A stretch of 64,000 bases of DNA from Timema cristinae (GCA_039000515.1 JBCFYV010000001.1:16655928-16719927), one strand, 5' to 3'. Counted from the stretch's first letter, positions 34,183 through 48,124 are shown. Notes: a model not told the origin generated them from the sequence alone. Program-made: numbers and translations.

Positions 34183-35000
34183 TGGCCGGCCTCATGGTCT
34201 AGTAGTCAGCGTGCCTAGCTACTAACCTAGTGGTCTCGGCAGGACCGGATTTAAAGCGGGGGCGATCCACCCAGGGGCCTCCACAAATCAGGCCCCCCTC
34301 TCCCCTACAAACTATCGAAATAATAAAAAACAAACCACTTTTGGCTCTATAAATTATTATAATATTAGAATCTTAAGAAAATAATTATGGTTTAATATAT
34401 CAATTTTTATTTATTTTTGACAAAATATTATTTACGGCTAACGAATGATTCAAACTTTGATTTTCAAAACTTGAACAGCACTCCTAGTGTTTAATACGGT
34501 GCACCGTAGTGTATGTTTAAACTACTAAATATATCATTATGTAGCTATGATTTCACGGTAAAATTTTACTACTTTATTAATTTATTTTTAAATTAACTTC
34601 CAGCCATTTTTGGAAAGAGAATCTATTGTTTAAATTGTTTCTGGGTTTTGAAATTATTTTCTATCCTTATCAAGATGAACTAAAAATAAACGAAAAGGTT
34701 TTTTGTTTTAAAAGAATCTAATGTATTGTAATGACAATATTTCCTTATATATATAATGTTGAGCTTTTAACAATTTATTTTTTATAAAGAAAAAGTTAAT
34801 TTCTTAAAGTTGTAATGATAAATATGTGTTTAATGTTAGGGGTCTTCATTTATTTATCACCCGGGGCTTCCAGAGTTCTAAATCCGGCCCTGGGTCCCGG
34901 TTCGATTACCGGTAGGTATTTTTCCTAAAGGGAAACTGTTGCCATGGTAACTAAGGTCTGAATTAGTTTAAATTAGGTTTAAAACTTCTAATGACATCAC
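34183..35000 (+). mobile_element. SINE-V-like copy interrupted by a hAT-type element
   Basis: Head GGCCGGCCTCATGGTCTAGT and, after the insertion, GGTCCCGGTTCGATTACCGG with TAGGTATTTTTCCTAAAGGG. This is a relative of the SINE-V head and body. The 3' part (AATCATCATCATCATCTCGC onward) differs from the VNTR copies. Confidence 0.65.
34240..34892. mobile_element. Non-autonomous hAT-type element, 653 bp
   Basis: Terminal inverted repeats CAGGACCGGATTTA and TAAATCCGGCCCTG. The 8-bp flanks GGTCTCGG (34232-34239) and GGTCCCGG (34893-34900) differ by one base, as expected of an aged 8-bp hAT duplication. AT-rich non-coding interior. Confidence 0.85.
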
Positions 35001-35620
35001 ATAATCTTAATAATCATCATCATCATCTCGCCGGGGTAAAGTGACCGCATCTACATGGAGTTCCAACCTCAGAAGACGGTGACATCTCCTCCACTGTCAG
35101 TAGAAGGCCAGGAATGTCTAGCCGACAAACCCTGATGGCATACGACAAAAAAACAAATACAAAATTCTCGGTTATTAGCTTTTTTTAATTCTTGAAAGAA
35201 TATAGTTCAAGTCTTATATGTAGCAATGCAAACAATACTTCGGAGTCAAAATTTCACGTTGTATAGTATTGTCAAGTATTGGATATAAAAGCGAATATGT
35301 ACACTTCGTATGCATTGAAATATTGTGTTGTAGTGTAACCACCAGTCTTGTCTTGACTGACTACACTATGGTGTTATCTTATGAACTGCACCATAGGGGG
35401 ATCAAGCAAGGTGGGCTTGTAACCTTTTAGTGTAAAACAATTGTACGTGCATGTTAGATTAGATTATTTTCTTATATATATATTTAAATTAGTTGAAAGT
35501 TAGTCGAGTCAAAGGTGGCCGTGAAGACAATGATAGCTCACGCGTTGTAATCGCTGCTCTTCACACGTCCACCACAAATTCAGCCTTGAGCTATGAGTGA
35601 AAAATGACCTTGAGCATGGG
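35001..35620. other. Unannotated intronic sequence
   Basis: Nothing recognised. Confidence 0.35.
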
Positions 35621-35627
35621 AATAATC

Positions 35628-35697
35628 CCGGTTAGCTCAGTGGTAGAACATTGCCACGCTAAGTCAGAGGTCCAGGGGTTCAAATCCCGCGTACTCT
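35628..35697 (+). mobile_element. tRNA-like sequence (tRNA pseudogene or SINE head)
   Basis: GGTTAGCTCAGTGGTAGAAC (A box) and GGGGTTCAAATCCC (B box, T arm) are spaced as in a tRNA. A clean anticodon arm and a paired acceptor stem are not evident, so a functional tRNA is unlikely. Confidence 0.45.
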
Positions 35698-35802
35698 TGT
35701 CGTTTTTAGCTCTAAATTGTAGTCTCCACCATAGGAACATTCCCGTTGTTACAATAATTTACACCCTGTGTGTTGATATTAATTTGTTTTATTTTAATGC
35801 AG

Positions 35803-38800
35803 GTGTTTCACATCTGCGCTGATGGTCGTAAGATCTCCTTCCTTTGTCCCAACGGCACCATCTTCCGCCAGTCTCATCTGATCTGCGACTGGTGGTGGAC
35901 GGTGGACTGTGCCTCATCCAAGGAGCACTACGAGGAAAGCGCCGAGCAGCTCGCCAACGACCAGAAGGTCTATCGCGCGAGGGCCGAGCCCTAGCACAGT
36001 CCCGCTCTCGTCAGCAGGTTGGGAGGAAGCCGGGAGTGATAAGAGAGCAAGAAAGTGGTGACAGGCAGGGAAGAGTCATCAGCAACGAACGCCCACGGCA
36101 ACTGACCTACACCAACGTACGAAGAGCTAACAACGGTAGACAGGGCAGGGTCCTCGGAAGCACGCAAGAGTCGGAGACGCAAAGATCAAACTCTCCCTTC
36201 CAAACTCCTTTCTCCACTGCAAGACCGAGAAACTTTCAACCGGGTCCTTTCCCGACGCCCTTTTCCCCGTCCGCGGCGTCACAACAAATCTCGACAGAAC
36301 AGCAATTCGATATCAAGCAGCCATCGGAAAGTAGACAGCCAACGGGGAACCTGCAGCTTCCCGAAGACTTGATTCCACCACAGGAAAGTCAATTTGAGTC
36401 AAATAGAGATTTTGAACAGAGCGAGAATTATAGCGATCAGCTCGTTGGACTCAAGCCACCTCCTGAAAAGTTGATATTGATTGTACCCAATCAACAACCT
36501 CAACAAACAAAGCAAAGAAGCGACTTTTTACAAAGGAATCTACCTAGTTCTGACAGGTCTTTACAAAGGCAGACCAATCAAAACAAAGACAGCTTACAAA
36601 ACAGACAACCAAAACTAAATAGTGATTTTGAACAGAACCGCTCCCCATTTCGCAATCAGCAAGTGCCGCAAGACCAACAAAGATTCCCCGCTGTGCTACC
36701 GACACCAAACAGGCCCCTTCCGCAACTACGTCCATCTCAGCCTACACGTAGGCCAGTTACACCGCCACAACAAAATAGACCATCACAAGAGTTCAGACCT
36801 ACACCACAAACACGATCTTCTCAGACAAACAGGTTTGATTCAAACCATCAACAACTAGAGATTCAAAACACACGATTCTCCACAAACACTCAACTTTCGG
36901 AACCTCAAGATTTCCTGAGATCTCAAAACGCACTGCGAGCGTTCCAGTTTGATCAGTTACAGAAGCAAGAACAAGAGCTACATTCGAGCAACGGGACTAA
37001 AACCTACAACCATGTCAGATACTTCGGGTCAGAAACTGAGCAACAACAGCCCGCAGAAACGGGATCGTTTGTTGGTAACAGAGGAAATAATTTGTTGCTT
37101 AATTCTGGGCAGCAACAGCCCTTTAGGCCACCATTCAGAAATGCCGACAATATCAAACAGAAAGAAAGGTTAAGATTTTTAGGGTCCCCGACCACTGCAC
37201 GTAATATAGTGAGCACTCAGAAAGTAGCATCTTTTGAAAAATCTTTTGCAGATAAACACAAGACTCGTGTAACCCCAAAGCCTATTCTGGATGTTGCGTT
37301 ATCTCGAAGGGTAAAGCCAACTGTAATTCAATCCTTTAATCGCAGTAGTTTAGTGAGAAATCTGGTCAAAAATGAGTCTGAGACTCCTATTATGGAGCCA
37401 GAGCCCCCTTGAATCTAAGATTTTCAGATGAAGATGACTTTGAACAAGCCATTACTGAACAAGAACCCCCAGAAGGGAGGGAATTCATAGATGAAGATGA
37501 GTTCCTTAATGGAATAACAGAACCAACTCCTCTGTCTGGTGAAGAGTTTACTGAGGAAGAGTTTACTAACTCTACGGAAACAGGCCAATCTGTCAGTGAA
37601 GATTTGGAGGAAGAGGATTCAGAAGACGACGACTTTGAGGATGAAAACCAAAGTAACGAAGAAGAGGCCATATTTGAACCCCAACCACCAGAAGGAAAAT
37701 CCTTTACTTCAGAGGATGACTCCAATAATGAAAGTAAGGAGCTAGCTCTAGACTTGGAACCACCTTTTGAAAGCTCAACAGTGGAGTATGTAAGTGAAGA
37801 AGATATAGACAGCACTAATTCCAGTTTTCCTTTAACAACTCCACAGACAACATCAAGAAAATCTCGATTCCGTGCTCAAAAATCATCTTTAACAACAACA
37901 ACAAAAATACCTTCCGCTACATCTTCAACAACTGTAAGATCAACTCGAAGGAAACAACTTAACGTCACACCTATATCAAATGAGTCCATGAGTTCTGAAG
38001 AACATTCTGACTTAGGGGAGGTAAATTCAGAAAATGTTACGCTAACAACAGATCTACAACCTCCATTTGACGAAATGAGTATAGATATTCCGAAGAAAAA
38101 CAGCTCAGTTTTGACTTCTGCTACTATAGAAAATTCAAAAAGTGCGTTGAGAACTTCTCGCTTCAGAACTCGCACAAGTACTCAATCCGAGTCATCTTCA
38201 GAAAATACCACTGCTCCAATCTCAACACTGGCAATAGGACTATCTCGACGAGTCAAACCTGCTGTGGTTAAATCCGTAAGCAATAATGATACAAGTGCTG
38301 AAAGTGTTAGTCTCGAACTGGAATTAGAGCCACCGATTAGCGAAGAGGAATTTAGGGAAAATGAAACAACTATGGACGCTTTAGTAACTACTGAAGATTC
38401 CAGCCCTTCTAGTCGCCCAGCTAGATTCCGTACAAGGATTCCATCCATTGTGGAAACTACGACAAAAACACCTGTACAATCCTTTACAAGTATTCCCATC
38501 ACCACTAGAAGAGTTGTAGCCCTTTTTGCACAAACAAGTGGTAACAATTCTACAGTAATATCTTTCACTTCTGAAGAGAAAAATAAATTATCTAATAATA
38601 CTAAACAAGTATTTACTTCTGCGAGAAATAGGAAAGTTCCAGTTAGCTCTACTGACATACCCAATATACAAACTACAAGCTCAGAAATTACCAACCGTAG
38701 ATCTTCTGGGGAACCTTCAACAACACTTTCTAGCAGATCTGGAAGAGCTAGAACAACTACAAAGTCTATTTCCGAAACACCTACTACATCTTCACCCACA

Positions 38801-41800
38801 GTATTTCTTACGACGGTAGAAACATTTGATGAAAGTACTGAGACGTTATTTGTCACTAACGATGGAACAAAGGAGGAAGTCATTACAACATCTACTCCAG
38901 ATGAGTGGATACCATTCACTGCTGAAGATATAGTTGATTTACTGAAGAAATCACAACAGTCAACAATATCAACATCTCAACCCTTTGAAACGAACACGTC
39001 TGTTTTTTCAGAAAGAACAACACTTCCAACGACAACTGCTTCCAGGATGGTCAAACCCTCCCGCAGAACAGGAAGACAGCGAACTACAACATCAACAAAC
39101 ACTAAGAAAACAACATCCCAATCTATGACATCCTCTCTAAATTCATCGATGTCACAAAGTGTGCAGCCAGCTATTGATAAATCCGTTGAACAAAATTCGA
39201 CTTTTGGGGAAAAGCCAACCAGTGAAATATTTGAAACAATTTCTTTTATAGGAAACATTTCCATGGATATAAATAGTTCGAACATGAGTAAAATTTTAAA
39301 ACAATCAAATAAATCTTCAACAAGAGAAGGAAAACGCCTTGGTGAAGATCGGGCTCCCTCATCAACAATCCAATTAATTGACTCCAAAATTTTAACAAAT
39401 GCTGATACATTAACAAAAACCAAACCACTAAGAAAGTTCAAAACCACAACTACAATGCCTATTTTGACCAACATATCTTACGATGGACTAGATATATCAC
39501 ATTCACAATTTATTAGTGAAAATGAAACTAGTATACCCAAATCTAACAATTCATTAGTGATAAACAAGTTTGTTAAAAATAGTACGAAAAAACAGTCGGC
39601 TATAGTTAGTAATTTGACGTTATATACAACAGTAGATACAAGCACACAGGACCCAATGATTAATAGTAGACTTGGTTCAGAAGCACTAGAAACAACAACA
39701 GAAGCAAAAATACAAAATACAAGCACATCCACAATGGAGCCTCCGGTTACACGTAATAGGTACAAGTCAACAAGTGCGAATCCAAGAAAATCAGTAATCA
39801 AGTCCACAACACCTGGGGAAACCTTAATAACACAAGATACTAAGTCAAAGCTACCGTTACTAACACAACTAACACGAAACCTATCCCCACCAATGATAGA
39901 AACAAATAAAAGTGTCATAGTAAAGAACGACACTTCTTTAGATATTGGAAACTCGAATAAAGACCTAGTGTTTGTTACTTCAGATAGTGACAATACTTTG
40001 ACTAGTGATGACACTAATGAAGAAACTGAAGAAGAATTAACAGGTGACAGATCGGGGTTGTTCATACCAACTTCATTGGGTCCAAGAACATTGCATACAT
40101 TTTCAGTTTATTTTTCAAACAAAGACGAAGTTGAAACCGTAACTACCCCGGTTGGTCTTGAAATTATTGATATGAACGAAACTTCTTCAAGAGAAATGTC
40201 AACCGAGAAATCAATAGAGCTTTCTAAAGAAACTTTTGACAATCAAACATTATCACTTCCACCTCTATTGACAAAAATGACACGAAATTCTTTCTCGTCA
40301 CTGTTCTCTAACACCAAGAAAGATTCTACGACTTCAGCCCCTTCTACTATGACAACCCCAACGAGTGCACCAAGTACAGTTTCAACTACCACGCTATTTA
40401 CAACAACGCCAAGGGACATTTTAAAGACAAAAACAAGAAAAGTAAGTTCCCGCAGTCGGGGTAGAAACAACAGAGAGCGTAAAATTGAGAAAGCAATACA
40501 AGAATTGGAACACGATTTCGGAGAGAAGCTGAGCAAATCATCAAACGACCACACGATACCCTCGGAAGGTGAATATACCATTAATGTGACTGACACGGAT
40601 AACTCACTGGCGGACCCAGAAGAAAAACTTTTGAGTAAAGACACCCAAATCTGCGTGTACTTGCCCAGGTATTCAGCAGGGCGTTGTCTGCATATTTAGA
40701 TGATCCCGATGAGTTCAGGAAAGCTCTGTCAGAGGTAAGACCGACAGAACCAGATACTTTATCATCTGAAGAAGAAGATACCTTTACAGAAGCAACTCTA
40801 TCAAACAGTATAGAAACAACTAGTACTGCGAGTGTCTTTATGGAATATCCATCTGTAACTAAAGAGGAATATGAAGTACTTGATTTTTCGGACGTTACTA
40901 AACCATCAACTACAAGGAGAAAATCTGGAAAGACACGCTCACGTTCTGAAATCACCAAATCTCAAATTAATTCTGGTGATGATTCGAGAGTATGAATGCT
41001 CCTAAAATAGATTCCAGAGTTAAATATTCTACAAGTCCAAGCTCCATAGTTGAATCATCCACCCCAAATGTTAATTCAAAGAACACAATCCCCGAATATT
41101 TGACAAACCCGACCAGACTACCTCTTGAAAGCTTGCAAGATTCACAGTCTCAGTATTTTGCTAACCCCAGTGAAATAATAATGGGAATAGAAAATTCAAC
41201 TAACACTCCTTCCTCAATAGCACAAGAAGTAAACAATGTATTTGGAATAGATACAGACATTAATGAAGGCGTGTCTGATTATACATTACCTTCAGGAACA
41301 AAACAGTACACAGGTCCAAGTTACGGACCTCAACCAAATGAAACAATTTTCGCCCCAACAGCTGGTGGAGTAACTGATGGTAGTCGTCCACGATATGGTG
41401 GCTTTCAAAACAATTCAATAGCTCTGGGTAACAACACAAGTATTTCCCGGGGTAGTGCAGGAAGATCACTGAGCAGTGGAAGAAACTCAACTTCAAGACG
41501 TAAATCAACGACATCATCAGTAAGAAAAGAAATAGTGGAGGCTACCACATACACACCAGAAAATAAGTTTAAATTTAAAGACTTGGCCAACCCACCACCA
41601 ACAGATTTAATACCGCCCAATCCTGATGATCTTCCATGGTCTGAAGAGATAGAAAAAGAAGAAAAGATAGATATTATTTTAGGAGAATTTATACCTGAAG
41701 ACTTGAACAATCTTGCGGTTGGGGCTGCAAACCTCCCATCAGGCTCGGGCGAAGAGAAAGTAGAGAGTTCCAACACAGGCATAAATGGTAACAAAAAATC

Positions 41801-44476
41801 CACTTTGTTTGTGTCCTCTAAGAAAGAAATTATTCAACCTTTAGTTAGTGCAGGAAGTCAGTTTTCCACATCAAGGACAGAAAACACAATTAATAAAGGG
41901 ATCACAATCAAGTCAAATAATATTTCTCAAATAGTTGAGATTCGATCAAACGGCACAAAAGTTACCTCAAAAGATCTTTTGATTCAAACTTAAATAATGC
42001 GAATACAGCTTCTGATAGATCGTCAGATGATCAAGAGTCCCTTATCAGTGCGGATTCAGCGAGCTTTGTATCATCAAGGAAACAATCAAGAAATAATTTA
42101 ATTGCTGCATCGAGGAAAATTGACTTTCCAGAAAGCATAAAAGAACCCACACACAAAATTAACAAGACTGAATTTTCTTCTATTAAATTAACGACAGAGG
42201 AGGATTCAAATCAAACCTTAAATGAATATGAGGATAAGACATCTCAGACAAATGCACCTGTTACTATGCAGACTAAAGTAAACGCAGCATTAAATATGAA
42301 ATACAGCGATATTCCCAGGAGATCTAAAACAAGAACTACTACTGAAATTCCGTCAACTATAGGACAAGGGACAAAAACTGCTAACGAATCATCATCAGAG
42401 CTTATTACACCAGACATAAAAACTGTGATTATCTATTCAGACACCGCTATATCATCAACCATCGAATATTTTACGTCTACTTCTACTACAACCACTAGAA
42501 TACCATTAATAGGAAGATCATCCATTGTTTACTCAGATAGTCAATCTACTACAACAGATTTTATACCTATCAGAAAAAGTAAATCCCGCAAAATTGGAGA
42601 GGTAATGGTGAGCCAGAAAGAAGTCACAAACTCAAATCAGACAGATTCAATCCCACCTTCAACTACAGTCTCTTCAGAAGAGACAACTACTACTGTCACA
42701 GTGACAACACCAAAAACCAAGAGACAAAAATCAACGACGACGTCACCAATCCCTCTCACTAAAATTCCTGAGGTATTTTCCTCATCACCCAAAATTATTT
42801 CAACAACAAAATCCCCACCAACTTCCACAATTAAAAGCTTACGATCGAGAAAAAATAAATCTACAACTACGAAACCTACGACTGAAAATAGTTTGAAAGA
42901 AACTGAAAGTATAAGTATAAGCTTTTCCAAGAAGGAAGCTAGTATAACTGAAAACCTTAACTCCACATCTCGCAGAAAATCATCTAGAGGAAATAAATCC
43001 AGAGTGGTCACAGCAGTAAACACACAAAGTCAAGCTCCACCAGTAAGTACTGATTCAAAAACCATAACTACACAACAAAACACTACAACAGCTCCATCAA
43101 TAATGATTGATCATGATATTGATGTGTCAGATACAAGCATAAATGTTCCCGATACCACGATGTCCCCAAAACGTAAATCAACAACTCCTAAATACATAGA
43201 AATGAATGCATCTTCACGAAGATCGAAAGCGTCACGCACCAGTTCAAAGTCCGAAAGTGTTAGAGCGAGATCAAAAGAATCTTTGGAAACCACTTCACAG
43301 GAAGACAAGTCAAAAGAGGTTGAGATTTCAACCACCATGGTCACAACCTCTGAACAAGTATCATCATCCACGACATCTCGTACCAGAGCCACCTACCTCC
43401 CGACGATACCTGTAAAAACTACCATCAGTCAGGAGGACATATTCATATCTGAAGGCTCTGAAGAAGATTCAATATCATCTGAGGAAAGGTTTACCTCAGC
43501 AAATATTCCTACCACAACGATGCCTTCCATTACTACACTTAATGTTGAGTTTAATAAGAAACGATTGACATCAAAAGATCTATCAAAAAAGATTGAAGAC
43601 AGCTTAGAGATATTTGATCCGATGGGGCCAACAACAACTTCAGCGACAACACTCACTTCTACAGAAACATCTTCAAGTCAATCGTTTTCAAGCAAACAAT
43701 CTACCATGAGGATGTCGAAAAAATTACAACTTTCAAATTCATCCCTTATGTTGTCTAGCAGAACCCAAGACATCCTGATGAGATTGAATGAAACCAAGGA
43801 AAGTTCTGAGATGATGGAAGCTTTCGAAGGCCTTCAAGATATGCTGTTCAGGCCCAAGAAAGTCACAACAGGCCGCAGAGCTGAAGCTCCCCTTGGAATG
43901 ATGAACCTGAATGAGAGCAGTACCACAGCCTTGTTGAACGTGATGAAGGATGCCGCTACCAACTCGACCGTCAGGAGGCTAGTCTTGCTTCTGGTGAATG
44001 ATAGTTTGAAGAACAATACTCTTCAGCAAGCAAGGATCCAACTGGTAGAGGCTTTGATTTCGTTACCTCTAGAGTATATAGATCCTCCCGTTCCAAGCAT
44101 CCTTCCCCGTCCCAGATCGAGACAAAGGGCTGAGGCGAGGCCTGGAATGATGGCTTCGAGGGCGGCGAGCTTGAGAGGAGGGAACAATGTAGTGACCTCC
44201 ACAACAGAAGCGGAACCTGAAACCACTGTACTGCCACCGCAAGCTAGGAGAGGCAGGACGTTCTCACAAATCCCTGACAGTAGAGAATCATCCTCACCGA
44301 TGTCGGGGTCGTCAGACATTTTCAAAGAAAGCAGTGAAGTCGGCATAGAGACGTCTTCGGATAGTGGTGCGCCTCAGACTATCTCCAACGCGTCACAAGA
44401 GGACAAGGCTGACTCTGATACTAGAGCAGTTGAGCTGCTTCAGTCCTTGTTTACTTTGGCCTCCAGATGGGGGTAA
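35803..44476 (+). CDS. CPAP1-like gene, giant terminal exon: chitin-binding domain and mucin-like region
   Basis: Acceptor TTTTAATGCAG/GTGTTT; stop TAA at 44474. It starts with the second half of the chitin-binding domain (VFHICADGRKISFLC, PNGTIFRQSHLICDWWWTVD, C). With exon 4 the cysteine spacing is C-15-C-5-C-9-C-12-C-7-C, the CPAP1 pattern, implying binding to chitin in cuticle or extracellular matrix. A Q/N/P-rich stretch (to about 37000) follows, then some 2,200 residues rich in Ser/Thr with acidic EPP..E-E-F repeats (37400-38360), LSRRVKP repeats (about 37300 and 38240) and basic SRFRTR-type patches, likely O-glycosylated. The end (about 43740-44120) is less repetitive and predicted helical (ILMRLNETKESSEMMEAFEG). 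Five frame breaks (near 35985, 37409, 40690, 40992, 41972) each lack one base; between them frames are long, so I treat this as one exon of about 2,890 codons with consensus errors. Exact orthologue unknown. Confidence 0.88.
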
Positions 44477-46460
44477 CACAACTACCTACAATTACTAATG
44501 ATTAATGAGACTCTAAAGCAGACACCGGCAAGTACAGTCCTGGCCTAAGAAACTTCAAGGGGATTCTTTCATCGCCATCCCCTTATTCTCTTGGTTAACG
44601 TTAGTGTCAACTCGTTAAACTTAGAAATCTGAAGTTTCTCTGCTCATGGTTGTACAAGACAGCAAGTGTTTGGGCTTATGTTAAAGATGATACTAATTAC
44701 TTGCGCGCAGCAACGGCTATTTTAATTGATCAAAAGAAATAAATCAGATTTAAATTAATGCAATATTGGCAAGAAGTACAAAAACTATATACAAGTCGGA
44801 GTCAATCCAATGTCTTCGATTTGGTATATAAAATGGTATATTTTTGTAAATATGGCCAAATACATTGGTGACTTTTATACTATTAGGTTTTACGTTCATA
44901 ATCATAAGGCTTTTATCTTGCCGTCCATTAACATAATAATGAAACAAATATTACTTTCAGATTAAATAAATTGTTATTTAACTATTTGAATCAAATTAAA
45001 TTGGAAAATGGATAAGTATTCCATATCTGAAGTGTTGCTGAAAGTTTTTTCTTTACCTCAGCCATAAAATGGTGTCAAATGAGAATTACAAATTGTTATT
45101 ACTAATACTTTTACAATAGCTCATCTTATTGTTACCCGTTTTATTTTTTCAAAAGACGTTAGAGAAAACTTTTAACTCCTAAGGTTTTCTATGAATGTTT
45201 AGTAAAGAGAGTTAACTTTGAGGACACTAGCAAATATTTTCTACTTGTAAATGGTGATTAATTCATGAACGAGGAAGAAGATATTCTTGACAGTAATTGA
45301 TATCGAACCTAAATATGTTTTTTTACTATGTTCAACTAAGTAAAATGACGTCATATGCAAAAGTACGCAAATGTTTATATTAAACAATTAAAAAATGTAT
45401 TCTTATTTTAATAATTATCAAGTAGGGAAAAAGTTATTTTTTTAATTTTTTGTGAGTTACCTTTATATTTATAGGGTGTTTATATTTATAAGTTTAATTA
45501 TATTACATCTTTAAAAACACGTTGGCAAAAGTTTTTTCGGCGTTAAATAAATATTTCAAATATTCATTTAAAATTTGCAATGTTAATCATAAGTGGAAGG
45601 AGATTTCAGCTATAAACTTTAAAATGTGAATAAAAGTGTTTGTTTTTATTTCGTATGAATTTTAAACTATGTAGATATCATTGTGTAGTTTGTGTATGCT
45701 GTATTATTAAAGCCAAACTTGAAGAAATCCAGACGTTATTCAGAAACAGGTCCATTTATTGCAATGAAAATAAAGTATTTAAGACAAAACTAATGTAGCC
45801 TACATTCAAAAAGAAAACAATGGACTTTGACAAAATCTTTGAAATTGTGAGATCCTTTATGTTATTTCATTATTAAATTTTCAAAACAATATAATTTTAC
45901 AGTATTATTTGACGTTAACATGCTGAGGCGTGTCTCGTAGCTTTAACTGTACAAATGGATACATGTAGAATCTAAACCTTTAAGGTTGGCTTGACGTAAC
46001 TTAAACAAATTTTGCTAGGTACGTGAAAAGTATTAAAAACTATTTTATTTTAATGATAAGGAAAAATGTGCAATTTTACTACTATTTTATAATTACCTTG
46101 CTTGAGTTGCATTTACGTGTGCGTGTGTTTGATTATATTTTATGGAAACTTTGTGTGAATGTATTTAATAGGAAATATTATGTATTATGTAATTGAACCC
46201 TAAAGTGAAATCATACATTCCTGAAGAATAAATTTTTTCTCAAGCCATTCATAAAAAATAACTCCAAATCCCTAAATGAAAATATTAATTATTATAAAGT
46301 AAAAATATTGATTTCAAAAATGTGATTTGGCTTCGAAAAGTATTTTGAAATTTCGTTTTATATTTCTTTGTCATATATAGTTAATTTTTTTTCACTGAAT
46401 GGCGAAAAGCTTAGCTATTTTTATTAACACAAACCATAAATATCACCAACTTAGGTCTGG

Positions 46461-46507
<47 letters not shown>

Positions 46508-46956
46508 ATAAATATTCCCTACGCAAAACAAATATAAAAATGTGAGTTATTAAAACTCGAGCAGAATTATATGAATGCATGATATAATGAGTGTTGCGTA
46601 AATCTGTAAAATATATTATAAGAAATGTAAGATATTTTTGTATCATATTTTGTGAATAAAATGTATTTAGGTGTCATGTTAAATAAATTGTTATAATATT
46701 AAATACACCTTTCCCAAAATGTTTTAAACATATTTCAATTTCCGTTATTATAGTTTTGACAGCACTCATAATTCCAGCACAGAAAAAAACAACCAAACGA
46801 CAATAAATTGAAATAAATATCTAAACATTAGCAATAAATATTAGATTTAAAAACAGGATTAGACTTTAAGATTAGGTATAACCATGGTAAGAAAACAATA
46901 ACAAATAAAAAGGTTAAATAAGACAGTATAAAGTAGAACAAGTACAAGAACAAAAA
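44477..46956. other. 3' UTR and AT-rich downstream sequence
   Basis: AATAAA signals follow the stop, for example within GAAATAAATCAG at 44736 and ATTAAATAAATTG at 44962, so the transcript probably ends within a few hundred bases. A (TA)n run lies at 46459-46500. No gene is recognised in the rest. Confidence 0.45.
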
Positions 46957-47205
46957 ACCCGCTTTGGTGGCCATATAGTTGCAGGAGTCACTCTCACGAT
47001 ATATCCGACTGCTGATGACGGGAAGATCTGAACTAGGACCCATTCGGGTGCACTGAGGGTGGCTTTTCCTAAATGGTTTCCTACTCTCTTTCCGTGCGAA
47101 TGTAGGTACACTTCCTCTAAATAAAACTTTCATAATCCCTAACACATTAGCGCAAATAGTACTTAGGCATATAATCCCAACGGTTAGTGAGACGTAGTTA
47201 TATAA
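46957..47205 (+). mobile_element. SINE-B copy
   Basis: Head AACCCGCTTTGGTGGCCATA, body CCGTGCGAATGTAGGTACAC, decayed tail ATAATCCCAACGGTTAGTGA. Confidence 0.85.
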
Positions 47206-47715
47206 AAAAAACATATGTACATATATATATGTATATGTATGTAAATATATGTACATATATGTACTATACATATATATATAAAAGTTTTTTGATCAAAAAA
47301 TAAACATCAAATTAAAATAATGTTTAGAGGGATATTACTTTAACAACAATATTAAACATTTCGATTACATAGTCAGATTACATCAGATTATATAAAACCA
47401 ATGTATAAAATAATACAATTTAAAATACGTGGTTTGTATAATCTGATTTTCATAAGAAGCCTGGTTTCTGACAGAAAAGCTACTATACCTACTTTCACGT
47501 ATTCATAATTGAAGTCATGTGTACTGAAGTAAGTTTTGGTGGAATTTATCAATATCTATTAAAGAACACTGAGTAAAATGGCCCGGATCCATCTCTGGTC
47601 AAGTATAGTGTTTACAATGCTCTATATCTTCTGGTCCAGAATAGAACAAGTTGTTACTTTCATTTATTTGTCTCAGTATCACTTATGGATTTGACAAATA
47701 TGTAAGTGGCAGAAT
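47206..47715. other. Intergenic sequence with TATG/TACA microsatellite
   Basis: 47212-47280 is a (TA)n/(TATG)n-type run. Otherwise nothing recognised. Confidence 0.35.
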
Positions 47716-48124
47716 ATGAACGATACTAGTAATGACATTCAATATACAGCCAGTACTTGTGATGAATGTACTAGTAATGACATTCAATATACAGCCAGTA
47801 CTTGTGATGAATGTACTAGTAATAACATTCAATATACAGCCAGTACTTGTGATGAATGTACTAGTAATGACATTCAATATACAGCCAGTACTTGTGATGA
47901 ATGTACTAGTAATGACTTCAATATACAGCCAGTACTTGTGATGAATGTACTAGTAAAACATTCAATATACAGCCAGTACTTGTGATGAATGTACTAGTAA
48001 TGACATTCAATATACAGCCAGTTCTTGTGATGAATGTACTAGTAATAACATTCAATATACAGCCAGTACTTGTGATGAATGTACTAGTAATAACATTCAA
48101 TATACAGCCAGTACTTGTGATGAA
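47716..48124. repeat. 45-bp minisatellite, about 9 copies
   Basis: Unit GACATTCAATATACAGCCAG plus TACTTGTGATGAATGTACTA plus GTAAT. Very low divergence, with single-base deletions in two units. The 45-bp length keeps frames open, so the ORFs over it are artefacts. Confidence 0.97.

Noticed and set aside
35628..35697. Functional tRNA gene
   Set aside because: A and B boxes are present, but no convincing acceptor stem or anticodon arm; it is better explained as a tRNA pseudogene or SINE head.
37876..44346. Valine- and serine-rich minus-strand ORFs up to 245 codons
   Set aside because: Antisense shadows of the Ser/Thr-rich coding exon (TCA/ACA codons read as TGA-free complement).
47683..48100. 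CRISPR-like array
   Set aside because: Units are contiguous 45-bp repeats without distinct spacers; this is a eukaryotic minisatellite.
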